Shown: piece by piece, positions 16,714 to 24,680 of the stretch
How the letters are laid out: the number at the start of each line of letters is the position of its first letter
Position numbering within the stretch: position 1 is the first letter of the stretch
Assembly (NCBI GenBank): GCA_028701945.1
Contig: JAQVPT010000009.1
Span: forward strand, 1 to 27,749
Source of the DNA: Bacteroidales bacterium
Lineage (GTDB): Bacteria > Bacteroidota > Bacteroidia > Bacteroidales > ML635J-15
Length of the DNA: 27,749 nucleotides
Direction: 5' to 3'
Notes under the pieces: model-generated
Databases searched by the model: none
What the model was told of the DNA's origin: nothing
The model's input: only the letters and a program-made list of their open reading frames with translations
Translations under genes and position numbers: made by a program

Positions 16714-17613
16714 TTACTCGTACATACCAGTTTTTAAACTGATTATTTCTTTTTCAGTTAGAAATCTCCATTTTCCTCTAGGAAGGTTTAGTTTTGTGAG
16801 TCCAGCAAAATAAACTCTGTCTAATCGTCTGACATTTAGTTCGAAATGTTCCATAATACGTCTGACAATTCTGTTACGTCCCGAGTGTAGCTCAATACCT
16901 ATTTCTGTAGGAATATTATTAACGTAGCTAACGGCGTCGGCTGTAATCAGTCCGTCTTCGAGTTCTATACCATCTTTAATCATTTCTAATTGCTCTGGAC
17001 TTATTGGTTTGTCAATTTCGACATGATAGATTTTCTTTTTGTTATGTGAGGGATGAGTTAATTTTTTAGTTAATTCTCCATCATTTGTTAACAGTAAAAG
17101 TCCGGTAGTATTTCTGTCTAAGCGTCCAACTGGATAAACTCTTTGGTCGCAAGCTCCTTTAATAAGGTCGATAACAGTTCTTCTGCCCTCAGGGTCGTCG
17201 AGAGTTGTTACATAATCTTTTGGCTTATTTAAAAGGATATAAACTTTTTTTTCGGGTTTAATTCTTTCTCCATTAAATCTCACTTCGTCTCCTGGTAACA
17301 CTCGTATTCCCAGTTCGGTAACTACTTTTCCGTTTATACTTACTACACCTGTTGCGATAAAAGTGTCGGCTTCGCGACGTGAGCATATACCGCCATTAGC
17401 AATGTATTTATTTAGTCTTATACCTTCTTGTTTGCTTTCTCGTTTATTTTCTGGTTTGTTCTCGTGTTTACCTTTTACAGGAGCTCTCGATAATGAGGGT
17501 TTTGGACGATTTGTTTTATTGTATGAACCTGAAGTTTTGTTTGCAGGTGCTTTTTTACGTTTGTCAAATGTATTATCTGTCTTCTTGATATGTTTTTTAT
17601 TTTTTTCTGACAT
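16714..17613 (-). CDS. RsuA/RluB-family pseudouridine synthase
   Basis: A 299-residue rRNA pseudouridine synthase. Residues 1-65 form a Lys/Asn/Pro-rich basic tail with no fold, probably for RNA binding. An S4 RNA-binding domain follows (IRLNKYIANGGICSRREAD, then GDEVRFNGE). The catalytic domain contains YPVGRLDRNTTGLLLLTNDG with the catalytic aspartate at 166, then HPSHNKKKIYHVEI and GRNRIVRRIMEHF. These fit the RluB/RluE/RluF/RsuA branch, and within it most resemble RluB (23S rRNA), but motifs alone do not fix the target base, so no symbol is given. It appears to be a single-gene unit with its own -7 box. Confidence 0.92.
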   Translation of the reverse strand: MSEKNKKHIKKTDNTFDKRKKAPANKTSGSYNKTNRPKPSLSRAPVKGKHENKPENKRESKQEGIRLNKYIANGGICSRREADTFIATGVVSINGKVVTELGIRVLPGDEVRFNGERIKPEKKVYILLNKPKDYVTTLDDPEGRRTVIDLIKGACDQRVYPVGRLDRNTTGLLLLTNDGELTKKLTHPSHNKKKIYHVEIDKPISPEQLEMIKDGIELEDGLITADAVSYVNNIPTEIGIELHSGRNRIVRRIMEHFELNVRRLDRVYFAGLTKLNLPRGKWRFLTEKEIISLKTGMYE

Positions 17614-17634
17614 GTTTTAATTATTTATTGGCTG

Positions 17635-17642
17635 CAAAGATA
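17635..17642 (-). promoter_or_regulatory. -7 box for the pseudouridine synthase gene
   Basis: TATCTTTG on the minus strand is an exact match to the Bacteroidota -7 consensus, 21 bases upstream of the ATG. No -33 TTG is visible at the usual distance. The rest of the gap up to the terminator near 17803 shows nothing else recognisable. Confidence 0.5.
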
Positions 17643-17802
17643 TGAAAAAGAACTATAAGGTTGTTTATTGTAAATGAAAATAGGGTAAAAAAATAATTAT
17701 TACATTCAATAGGTGTTTTACTCGCAAGTTCCTGAGCTAAAGCTTGTAATTATATTGGGATAACTAATTTTTGAACTCGTAACCTCGGTTCTTGCAAAGA
17801 TT

Positions 17803-17838
17803 AATTAAAAAAGCAACCCCTAGTTTTGAGGTTGCTTT
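17803..17838 (-). terminator. Intrinsic terminator after the S46 peptidase gene
   Basis: On the minus strand AAAGCAACCTC pairs with GGGGTTGCTTT (9 bp perfect at the base, one mismatch nearer the loop) around a 7-base loop, followed by TTTAATTAA. It starts 23 bases past the stop codon of the peptidase gene. This is the clearest intrinsic terminator in the window. Confidence 0.85.
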
Positions 17839-17861
17839 ATATTTATTGTCAGTCTGTTTTA

Positions 17862-20054
17862 TTATTTTCTAACGTCAAGCTCTTTCATTATGTGTTGAGC
17901 GTCGTATAATTCGTCAACTACCCAAAGAACATATCTTGCATCAACATTTATTGTGCGTTGAAGCTCAGTGCTAAATAATAAGTTGCTACATAACCATTCC
18001 CAGTTTCCGTCAAAAGCAAGCCCAATAAGATGACCTTCGCCATTTATAATTGGTGAGCCAGAGTTACCACCAGTAATGTCGTTATCGCTAAGGAAACAAA
18101 TTGGCAAGCCTCCTGTTTCGTCTGCATATTGTCCGAATTCTTTTTTAAGAATTTTTGCTTTTAGCTCACTAGGAACATTAAATTCACTATTTGTAGGATC
18201 TTCTTTTTCAAGAATACCGTCAGCATAAGTTAGATAATGGTAGTGAACTGCATCACGTGGGTCATAGCTATTTACTGTTCCGTAAGTTAATCTTAAGGTT
18301 GAGTTTGCATCAGGATAAAAAACGCGGTCTTTTTGGAATTCACGTAAGCCTTCAATAAATAATCTTTCGTTTACTCCAATATTCTCCATTGCTCCAAGAT
18401 ATGCCATTTGAACGGAGAATATATTGCCAAATACAGTTTTTACGTAACCAAAAAGTGGGTCTTTCTCAAGAGTTTTTTTCTTTGGGTTTGCTAAAAATGC
18501 GTCCATTCTAGTTTTATCGGTAAAAATTGATTTTTCAAAAACATCAGCAATAAATTTATCTATTGATTCATTTTCGGTTTTTGCTTTATAATTTTTTAGA
18601 ATAAAATCGCTAAAAACAGGATTCCTATTTTCTGCAGGTACATTATCTGCATAATATTTTAAGACATTAGTAAAAACTTTTTTATCGGTTGCAGGGAAAT
18701 ATTTTGCAAACATCTCTTCTGATACAGATTTAAGATTTTCTGTTGTCATGTTAATCGCATTAGCTTTCCCTTTAGGGTCTTCTAGTAAAGTGTTTAATCC
18801 CATAAATGATTGTACGCTCATTACGTGTTCGCCTCCTTGTAGTAACCCTACCGAAATGTAAATCATATCATTTGTTGCGGGCCCAAAAGCTTCGTAGCTT
18901 TCTTTCAGACTTGTAAGGACCTTGCCGTATTTTTCAGTTCTAGCTTTGTCGCTACTTACCCATTTTTGGAATTCTACTTCCAATGCTTCTTTTTGTGCAA
19001 TTGCGTCGGTGGTTTTTAAAGTATTTGCTTCACCGTCAAAAAGTTTCCAGCCGTTTGCGTTTCCAGCATAGCTGTCTGCATAGGCTAATCTTACTTCTTT
19101 GTCGGCTTCCATATCTTCTTTTAGAGGTTCTAGCTGAGCATTTAGCAGATTTACAATTGTTGGGTTGAAATAATCTCTTTTGTATTTCATGCCGTGAGAG
19201 CTTAAAAATCTTTCAGTTTGACCAGGATATCCCATAATCATTGTGAAATCTCCTTCTTTAACTCCTTTTATTGAAATTGGTAACGAATGTAAAGGTATAT
19301 AAGGTACATTATTTTTGTCAAATCCTTTTGTAGGTTTGCCTTCTGGTGACATATAAACTCTAAAAATAGAGAAGTCTCCAGTATGGCGAGGCCACATCCA
19401 GTTGTCGGTGTCGCCGCCAAATTTACCTATGTCTGAAGGTGGTGCACCAACAAAACGAACATCGCCAAAAGCTTCGTAAATAAATAAATAATATTCACCA
19501 CCTTGATACATTTCCGAAACACTAGCTTCGTAATCGTTTCCTTCGATAGCTTCGGCTTCGATTTCTTTAATTATTTTTGCAATAATTTTTTCACGATCGG
19601 CTTCGCTTGTTTCGTCATTTATGTCTTTTAAAACTCTCTCAGTTACATCATCTATTCTAACAACTCTTGTAACTCTGACACCTGGAACAGAAATTTCTTC
19701 TCCAAGATTTTTTGCCCAGTAGCCGTCGTCAAGATAGTTGTGCTCAGTTGTGCTTAATTTCGTGATGGCTTCGTATCCGCAGTGGTGATTAGTAAATAAT
19801 AATCCTTGTTTGCTCACAATCTCACCTGTGCAAAAACCCATGCCTTCTTCGGTTTGAAGCTGGAAAATAGCATCTTTTAAACTAGAGTTGTTTATGCTGT
19901 AGATCTCTTCGGCAGTTAATTTGCAGCCTAGTTTTTGCATGTCAGCATAGTTCATTTTTGCAATCTTACTTGGAATCCACATCCCTTCGTCTGGAGTTGC
20001 GTAAACTCCCGAAAATAAAATCGCACTTACAATTAATAATAGTAGTTTTTTCAT
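17862..20054 (-). CDS. S46-family dipeptidyl-peptidase, DPP7-like
   Basis: A 730-residue exported serine peptidase that releases dipeptides from the N-terminus of peptides in the periplasm, feeding amino-acid catabolism. The ATG at 20052-20054 gives a clean signal peptide (MKKLLLLIVSAILFSGVYA); an in-frame ATG six codons earlier is less likely. The S46 catalytic histidine is H91 in TNHHCGYEA, and the serine is S665 in GGNSGSP. The signature GGDTDNWMWPRHTGDFS lies between. Eighteen residues after the serine, FDGNWE has glycine (G683), the position that is Gly in DPP7 and Arg in DPP11. This predicts preference for hydrophobic P1 residues, not Asp or Glu. No T9SS C-terminal domain is present. 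Other codes for S46 enzymes in the organism cannot be excluded. Confidence 0.93.
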   Translation of the reverse strand: MKKLLLLIVSAILFSGVYATPDEGMWIPSKIAKMNYADMQKLGCKLTAEEIYSINNSSLKDAIFQLQTEEGMGFCTGEIVSKQGLLFTNHHCGYEAITKLSTTEHNYLDDGYWAKNLGEEISVPGVRVTRVVRIDDVTERVLKDINDETSEADREKIIAKIIKEIEAEAIEGNDYEASVSEMYQGGEYYLFIYEAFGDVRFVGAPPSDIGKFGGDTDNWMWPRHTGDFSIFRVYMSPEGKPTKGFDKNNVPYIPLHSLPISIKGVKEGDFTMIMGYPGQTERFLSSHGMKYKRDYFNPTIVNLLNAQLEPLKEDMEADKEVRLAYADSYAGNANGWKLFDGEANTLKTTDAIAQKEALEVEFQKWVSSDKARTEKYGKVLTSLKESYEAFGPATNDMIYISVGLLQGGEHVMSVQSFMGLNTLLEDPKGKANAINMTTENLKSVSEEMFAKYFPATDKKVFTNVLKYYADNVPAENRNPVFSDFILKNYKAKTENESIDKFIADVFEKSIFTDKTRMDAFLANPKKKTLEKDPLFGYVKTVFGNIFSVQMAYLGAMENIGVNERLFIEGLREFQKDRVFYPDANSTLRLTYGTVNSYDPRDAVHYHYLTYADGILEKEDPTNSEFNVPSELKAKILKKEFGQYADETGGLPICFLSDNDITGGNSGSPIINGEGHLIGLAFDGNWEWLCSNLLFSTELQRTINVDARYVLWVVDELYDAQHIMKELDVRK

Positions 20055-20145
20055 AAGTTGTAATTTAGACATTAGTTATTTATTTTATTATTTACAAAAG
20101 TGCAAAAAAATCTTGTTTAACAATCAGTGTTTCCTTAAAATAATC

Positions 20146-21309
20146 TTAATTGTTGTTATAATTTGCAAATCTCTGTGTTATTTTATATTCTTTATGTGTT
20201 ATTTTTAACATATATTCTCCTTTTGGGAGATTTGACACATTAAGTGTTTTTACTTTTCTTGTTTTGTTGAAACTATGTCTTTTTTTAATGACTTTATTAT
20301 GATAGGTATCTATAATTTCTATTTGAGTTCGACACTTTCTCTTTGGACATTCAAATTCAATCTTTAATTCATGGTCTGATATATCAGTATTAAAGTTAAA
20401 CGGAGATTTTATTGATGAATTGATGTTTTTATCAATTGGACAAATATTAATAGTAAAAAGTGTTTGCTTATGTGAAAGAAATTTTTCGTTAGTAAACCAT
20501 AGTTTACAATTATCTGTAAAAATAATTGCTTCGGTTTGATATCCTGATAATTCAGATTCATATCTTATTGTTTTCCCCGAGAAAAAGTCGTTGTCTTCAA
20601 AGTCATATAAAATAAATATTATTGATGATGCCGGAACACCTTTAATGTATCCTATCAGTGCGATTGAATTGTTTTTGGCATTGTAATCTGCACCACAAAT
20701 TAGTCCTTCGGTATCGAGACTGTCGCATAAGTTGGCAGTGTATGTCCCCGGTGTTTTTGGCAGTGCGTATAAGTAAGTTTTTTGGTTTATCCAATTTTTG
20801 GAAAATAAATACAAGCTATCTTTCAATGCGATAAAGGCTTCACAGTCGAAGTTTGTATTATGTCTTTTTGTGCTGTTGGCTTGATATATATTCTTAGCGT
20901 AACTGAAATTTATTTTTTCGGCTGTAATAGATGTTTTATCTTTATTGCTAAGGTCTGTTAACGATATTCTGTATATTTTCAAGTCGTCTCGCTTCCCTGA
21001 ATTATTGCCAAAATCACCAATATAGGCGTAGTTTTCATCTTTGCATAAATCTTCCCAGTCTTGATTTTTTGCATTTACAATCTTTACACTGCGAATAGCT
21101 TCTCCACTAAGTGTATCGATGCTGTATAAAGTAGCCTCGTTTCCCGAGTCGTTGTGTGTCCAAAGTTCGGAATTATGAAAAATAAGTCCGCTTGTTTCGT
21201 TTACTGTATTACTTAGTTCGGTAATAATAATTGGTTTTGAAAACTGGGCATTAACAGCAATATTTACAATCAGAAAAATCAGAAATAAATAATTATGTCG
21301 TTTTTTCAT
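20146..21309 (-). CDS. Secreted protein with likely T9SS C-terminal sorting domain
   Basis: A 387-residue secreted protein of unknown function. Residues 1-21 are a signal peptide (ending VNA before QF). The middle part is beta-rich with repeated strand motifs (ELWTHNDSGNEATLYSID, YAYIGDFGNNSGKRDD, TEGLICGADYNAKNNSIALIGY), suggesting a beta-propeller. The last 85 or so residues look like a type A T9SS sorting domain: a beta-sandwich segment, then IIDTYHNKVIKK, LNVSNLPKGEYMLKIT and a KITQRF end. Surface export by the PorQ-containing system is thus likely. The start overlaps the end of fbp by 17 bases, so it is read from the fbp transcript. The S46 peptidase follows after 91 bases. Confidence 0.75.
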   Translation of the reverse strand: MKKRHNYLFLIFLIVNIAVNAQFSKPIIITELSNTVNETSGLIFHNSELWTHNDSGNEATLYSIDTLSGEAIRSVKIVNAKNQDWEDLCKDENYAYIGDFGNNSGKRDDLKIYRISLTDLSNKDKTSITAEKINFSYAKNIYQANSTKRHNTNFDCEAFIALKDSLYLFSKNWINQKTYLYALPKTPGTYTANLCDSLDTEGLICGADYNAKNNSIALIGYIKGVPASSIIFILYDFEDNDFFSGKTIRYESELSGYQTEAIIFTDNCKLWFTNEKFLSHKQTLFTINICPIDKNINSSIKSPFNFNTDISDHELKIEFECPKRKCRTQIEIIDTYHNKVIKKRHSFNKTRKVKTLNVSNLPKGEYMLKITHKEYKITQRFANYNNN

Positions 21310-22327
21310 CAGCGCATTCTTTCATAAATGCTTCGGCTTGCTCAACCATATTACGTGAGCCAGTAAAGAACGAAACTCTTTGATGAATGTCTGTTGGTTT
21401 TATTTCTAAGATTCTATTTCCGTAACCGTCAGTTGCCATTCCACCAGCTTGTTCGGCTAAAAAAGCGATAGGATTACATTCGTATAGTAGTCTTAATTTT
21501 CCATTAGGAGCTGATGCCGTTTTTGGATAAATATATATCCCTCCTTTTAGTAGGTTTCTGTGAAAATCTGCAACTAATGACCCAATATATCGCGAAGTAT
21601 AGGGGCGATTACTGTCAGAATCATTTTCTTGGCAATATTTTAAGTATTGTTTTACACCTTGTGGGAATTTTATGTAATTTCCTTCGTTAATCGAGTATAT
21701 TTTGCCCGATTTTGGAGTAACCATATAATAATGGGACATACAAAATTCGCCTATTGATGGGTCATACGTAAAACCTGTTGTGCCTAAGCCAGTTGTGTAA
21801 ACTAACATTGTCGAAGAACCATAAATTACATATCCTGCTGCTACTTGTTTAATACCTGGTTGCAGAAAATCGTCAACTGTTACTTTTTGTCCGTGTGGAG
21901 AAATTCGTCGATAAATTGAAAAGATTGTACCTACCGAAACGTTTACATCAATGTTTGAGCTGCCGTCAAGTGGATCTATGCAAATTACATAGTCTCCATC
22001 AAAAGACAAATCATCATCAAATATAATTATCTCGTCATTTTCTTCAGATGCAATACCGCATACAATTCCTGAGGCTTGTAAAGCTTTTGTAAATATATCA
22101 TCAGCGTAAGCATCAAGTTTTTGTTGAGCTTCGCCTTGTATATTTACTAAATCATTGGCTCCGATTATACTGGTTTCGAGACCAGCTTTGTTAACTTTGT
22201 TGTTAACAATTTTGGCTGCAAGCCCAATATGGCTTAATAAACGAGACAATTCCCCTTTCGCATAAGGAAAAGCTGATTGTTTCTGAATGATTACCTCATT
22301 TAGTGTTAAGATTCTGCTTGTTGACAT
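21293..22327 (-). CDS. fbp: Fructose-1,6-bisphosphatase, class I
   Basis: A 344-residue class I FBPase that converts fructose 1,6-bisphosphate to fructose 6-phosphate in gluconeogenesis in the cytoplasm. The metal site is IDPLDGSSNID (D118 and D121), preceded by the acidic loop IASEENDE. Other hallmarks are NVSVGTIFSIY, RYIGSLVADFHRNLLKGGIYIYP and LRLLYECNPIAFLAEQAGG. Length is typical. It starts a transcript that runs into the overlapping secreted-protein gene and is divergent from the lipoprotein gene at 22435. The reverse reaction, catalysed by PfkA, is encoded about 8 kb away on the same strand but in a different transcript. Confidence 0.96.
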   Translation of the reverse strand: MSTSRILTLNEVIIQKQSAFPYAKGELSRLLSHIGLAAKIVNNKVNKAGLETSIIGANDLVNIQGEAQQKLDAYADDIFTKALQASGIVCGIASEENDEIIIFDDDLSFDGDYVICIDPLDGSSNIDVNVSVGTIFSIYRRISPHGQKVTVDDFLQPGIKQVAAGYVIYGSSTMLVYTTGLGTTGFTYDPSIGEFCMSHYYMVTPKSGKIYSINEGNYIKFPQGVKQYLKYCQENDSDSNRPYTSRYIGSLVADFHRNLLKGGIYIYPKTASAPNGKLRLLYECNPIAFLAEQAGGMATDGYGNRILEIKPTDIHQRVSFFTGSRNMVEQAEAFMKECADEKTT

Positions 22328-22360
22328 TGGTTTGTTTTTTTATGTGCTAAACTAATATAA

Positions 22361-22368
22361 TATTTTTG
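22361..22368 (+). promoter_or_regulatory. -7 box for the plus-strand lipoprotein gene
   Basis: TATTTTTG is an exact match to TAnnTTTG and lies about 65 bases upstream of the preferred ATG at 22435. A TTTG at 22331-22334 could be the -33 element, but the 26-base spacing is longer than usual. This region also contains the start side of fbp on the other strand, so regulation may be shared. Confidence 0.4.
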
Positions 22369-22434
22369 CATATCATTATTTTTTCTAACTTTACTTCAAT
22401 TTTAATCTCTTTTTGTAATAAAAACTTAAAAATA

Positions 22435-23091
22435 ATGAAAAAAATTAGAATAAACTTACTCATTATTACAATTTTAACATTTATGATGTTTGGTTGTGTC
22501 GTAAAACAAGAAATATATTTTAATAAAGATTTCTCTGGAAAGTATAAATATTCTTATGATTTTACTGATTATGTCGGCTATATGCAGGGAGAGGAAGATA
22601 ATGATTCTCTGATGATGAAAAATGATGATTTTGTAGATTATCTTAATATTGTCGTTGGTGAATTAAAACAAATAAAAGGCATTAATAATGTCAAATATTT
22701 GAATGATGCGGATAATGGATTGGTCTATTATCAGTTTGATTTTGAAAATGTTGAAGCATTAAATAAAGGGCTTGCTTTTTCTTCGTATTTGGGGCAGGAA
22801 CCAATAGAAAATCCTCCATTTTTTCAGCAAAAAAGAAAGTCAATTACTTTTGTTAGACATGCTTTACCGACTAAAAATGAGGATGATGAGTTCATTGAAG
22901 GTGATTTGGATGGGATGAACGATATGTTTATTTGGGAGTTTACAATTGAATTTGAAAAGGATGTGAAAAAATATGATGTTCAAAAAGATTCTACAGTAAC
23001 AGTCTCGAATAATAAGCGTAAGTTTTTTGAAAAAGCTAATGTGTTTGATGTTGTAGAAAAAGAAACTAAATGGGTGTTTAAAACAAAATAA
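22435..23091 (+). CDS. Small lipoprotein of unknown function
   Basis: A 218-residue lipoprotein. The ATG at 22435 gives MKKIRINLLIITILTFMMFGC, with the lipidated cysteine at 21; the longer frame from 22366 places a second, unrelated stretch before the signal peptide and would start inside the predicted promoter, so it is rejected. The mature part starts VVKQEIYFNKDFSGKYKYSYDF, a beta-hairpin-rich pattern seen in many Bacteroidota surface or periplasmic lipoproteins. The rest is highly acidic and Asn-rich. I recognise no domain. It is divergent from fbp and upstream of the methyltransferase, with a perfect palindrome in the 47-base gap between them. Confidence 0.75.
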   Translation: MKKIRINLLIITILTFMMFGCVVKQEIYFNKDFSGKYKYSYDFTDYVGYMQGEEDNDSLMMKNDDFVDYLNIVVGELKQIKGINNVKYLNDADNGLVYYQFDFENVEALNKGLAFSSYLGQEPIENPPFFQQKRKSITFVRHALPTKNEDDEFIEGDLDGMNDMFIWEFTIEFEKDVKKYDVQKDSTVTVSNNKRKFFEKANVFDVVEKETKWVFKTK

Positions 23092-23098
23092 ATACTTG

Positions 23099-23116
23099 TA
23101 CAACACTAGTGTTGTA
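23099..23116. repeat. Perfect 18-bp palindrome between the plus-strand genes
   Basis: TACAACACTAGTGTTGTA is its own reverse complement. It begins 7 bases after the lipoprotein stop codon and ends 22 bases before the methyltransferase ATG. As RNA it could fold only with a tight loop, and there is no T run after it, so a protein-binding operator or a weak terminator are both possible. Confidence 0.7.
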
Positions 23117-23138
23117 AGATTTATTAGATTGAGATTGT

Positions 23139-24095
23139 ATGAATAAAATTGTTTATAGTTTATATGAGAATTCAGAGGTATTTAAAAAAATTCTACATTT
23201 TATTTTTCCGAGAAATAAGAAGCTAATTAGACTTAAACTCTATAATAGCTATTTTGGACAATATCTATATAGCTTTTATGATTCCGAAAGCTTAAAAAAC
23301 AAGACTTTTTATAATGTTGGTGCTGGTAATCAACGTAGTAAGTTCGATTTTTGGACATATCTAGATCTTGAAGGAAGTAAATACAATAAAGTAGGTGTCG
23401 ATTTGTTTTTTGATTTGGAATCATTAAATCCTTTGCCAATAATTGATAATAGTGCCGAAGTCGTTTTTAATTCGTTTGTTATTGAACATATTTCGGTTGA
23501 GGCAACCAAGAACCTATGCAAAGAAGCCTTTAGAGTTTTGAAAACTGGAGGTGTTTTTCATTCAAAAGTACATTGTTATGAATATGCTTATAGACTTCTG
23601 GATAATAATATAATTTCGCCGATGTTCCCCTTTTATGATAGAGATTGTGTCGTTTTAATTGATGAGCTTTTAGATCGGAATAAAGGGAAGGTGAAAACTT
23701 TTTTCGATAAAGATAAGCAATTTGTGATACAGGGAAAGAAAAACGTTAAAGACCAAATGGTTTTTTCTGCTTATGACGCTTTTTTGTATCATAATGCATC
23801 AGCAGCAATTGGAAATATAAGCAATCCAAAAGAAACTTTAGATGCTATTAAATCTGATAATTTTGAGGATTTTTATTCTAAACTTCACAAATACGTTGAC
23901 CCAGATTTGCGAAAACCACATCAACATAATGCGGATTATTTTCCTAAAGAGAAATTGATGAAGTTTTTAAAAGAACTCGGATTCTCCGAAGTGTATTTTA
24001 CACAGCCTTATCAGAGCATAAGTCCAGCACTTTGGGAAGATGAGTTAAATCCTGTTCATAAAGGTTTTTTGTTTTCAATTGAAGCTGTGAAGTAG
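23139..24095 (+). CDS. Class I SAM-dependent methyltransferase
   Basis: A 318-residue methyltransferase of the methyltransferase-11 type. After about 55 N-terminal residues comes the SAM-binding motif I, FYNVGAGNQ (residues 57-65), then GVDLFFDLESL (motif II region), VVFNSFVIEHIS (108-119) and the helix-strand EAFRVLKTGGVFHSKVH. The C-terminal half (about 145-318) is specific to this protein and resembles no family I recognise. Substrates of such enzymes are often sugars or lipids of surface glycans, but this is not shown. It is convergent with ubiX, with only 9 bases between stop codons. Confidence 0.8.
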   Translation: MNKIVYSLYENSEVFKKILHFIFPRNKKLIRLKLYNSYFGQYLYSFYDSESLKNKTFYNVGAGNQRSKFDFWTYLDLEGSKYNKVGVDLFFDLESLNPLPIIDNSAEVVFNSFVIEHISVEATKNLCKEAFRVLKTGGVFHSKVHCYEYAYRLLDNNIISPMFPFYDRDCVVLIDELLDRNKGKVKTFFDKDKQFVIQGKKNVKDQMVFSAYDAFLYHNASAAIGNISNPKETLDAIKSDNFEDFYSKLHKYVDPDLRKPHQHNADYFPKEKLMKFLKELGFSEVYFTQPYQSISPALWEDELNPVHKGFLFSIEAVK

Positions 24096-24104
24096 ATTAT
24101 TTAA

Positions 24105-24680
24105 TTATTCTGATGCCCAGCGTTTAGTTTCGTGTGGAATCTCTAATATATCAACAATTCTGTTTACTATTGTCATGCAAACGTCTTCGATGCTTTGGGG
24201 TTTTAGATAAAACGAAGGATTTGCGGGCAAAATAATTCCTCCTGCAAGGCAAATTATCTCCATGTTTTTAATATGAATCAGATTTAAAGGAGTTTCTCGC
24301 GTAACTAATATTAGTTTTTTCTTTTCTTTTAAGATGACATCAGCAGCACGACAGATAAGATTATCTGATGTTCCATGTGCTATTCGTCCTAAGGTTCCCA
24401 TACTGCATGGCACTACTACCATTGCATCTGCAACCGAAGATCCCGAAGCAAATGGAGCGTTAAAATCGTTAATATTATATATTTTATTAGATATGATTGA
24501 TGAAAATGAGTTCCCGAGTTCGTAATCTGCTACTTTTTTGCCAGTTTCGGAAAGAATTACGCTTATTTCGGGCTTTTGCTTTATTGGTAAGTTATTTAAA
24601 TATTCAAGAAGAAGTTTTGCATAAATGCTTCCCGAAGCTCCAGTTATCGAAATAACAATATGTTTGTTTTGTTGTTTCAT
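24105..24680 (-). CDS. ubiX: Flavin prenyltransferase UbiX
   Basis: A 191-residue flavin prenyltransferase that joins a dimethylallyl group to FMN, making the prenyl-FMN cofactor needed by UbiD-type decarboxylases. FMN-binding motifs are ITGASGS (residues 12-18), AFASGSSVADAMVVVPCSMGTLG and RETPLNLIHI. The length is typical. The start codon overlaps the stop of the upstream beta-barrel gene (TAATG), so expression is coupled to an envelope operon. No ubiD or quinone gene is present in the window, so the partner decarboxylase must be elsewhere. Confidence 0.95.
   Translation of the reverse strand: MKQQNKHIVISITGASGSIYAKLLLEYLNNLPIKQKPEISVILSETGKKVADYELGNSFSSIISNKIYNINDFNAPFASGSSVADAMVVVPCSMGTLGRIAHGTSDNLICRAADVILKEKKKLILVTRETPLNLIHIKNMEIICLAGGIILPANPSFYLKPQSIEDVCMTIVNRIVDILEIPHETKRWASE

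Noticed and set aside
22366..22434. Longer start of the plus-strand lipoprotein
   Set aside because: The extra residues precede a complete lipoprotein signal peptide and begin inside the candidate -7 box.
22864..23106. Minus-strand ORF of 80 codons opposite the lipoprotein gene
   Set aside because: Antisense to the coding sequence and rich in Phe/Ile/Lys, as expected for a shadow frame.
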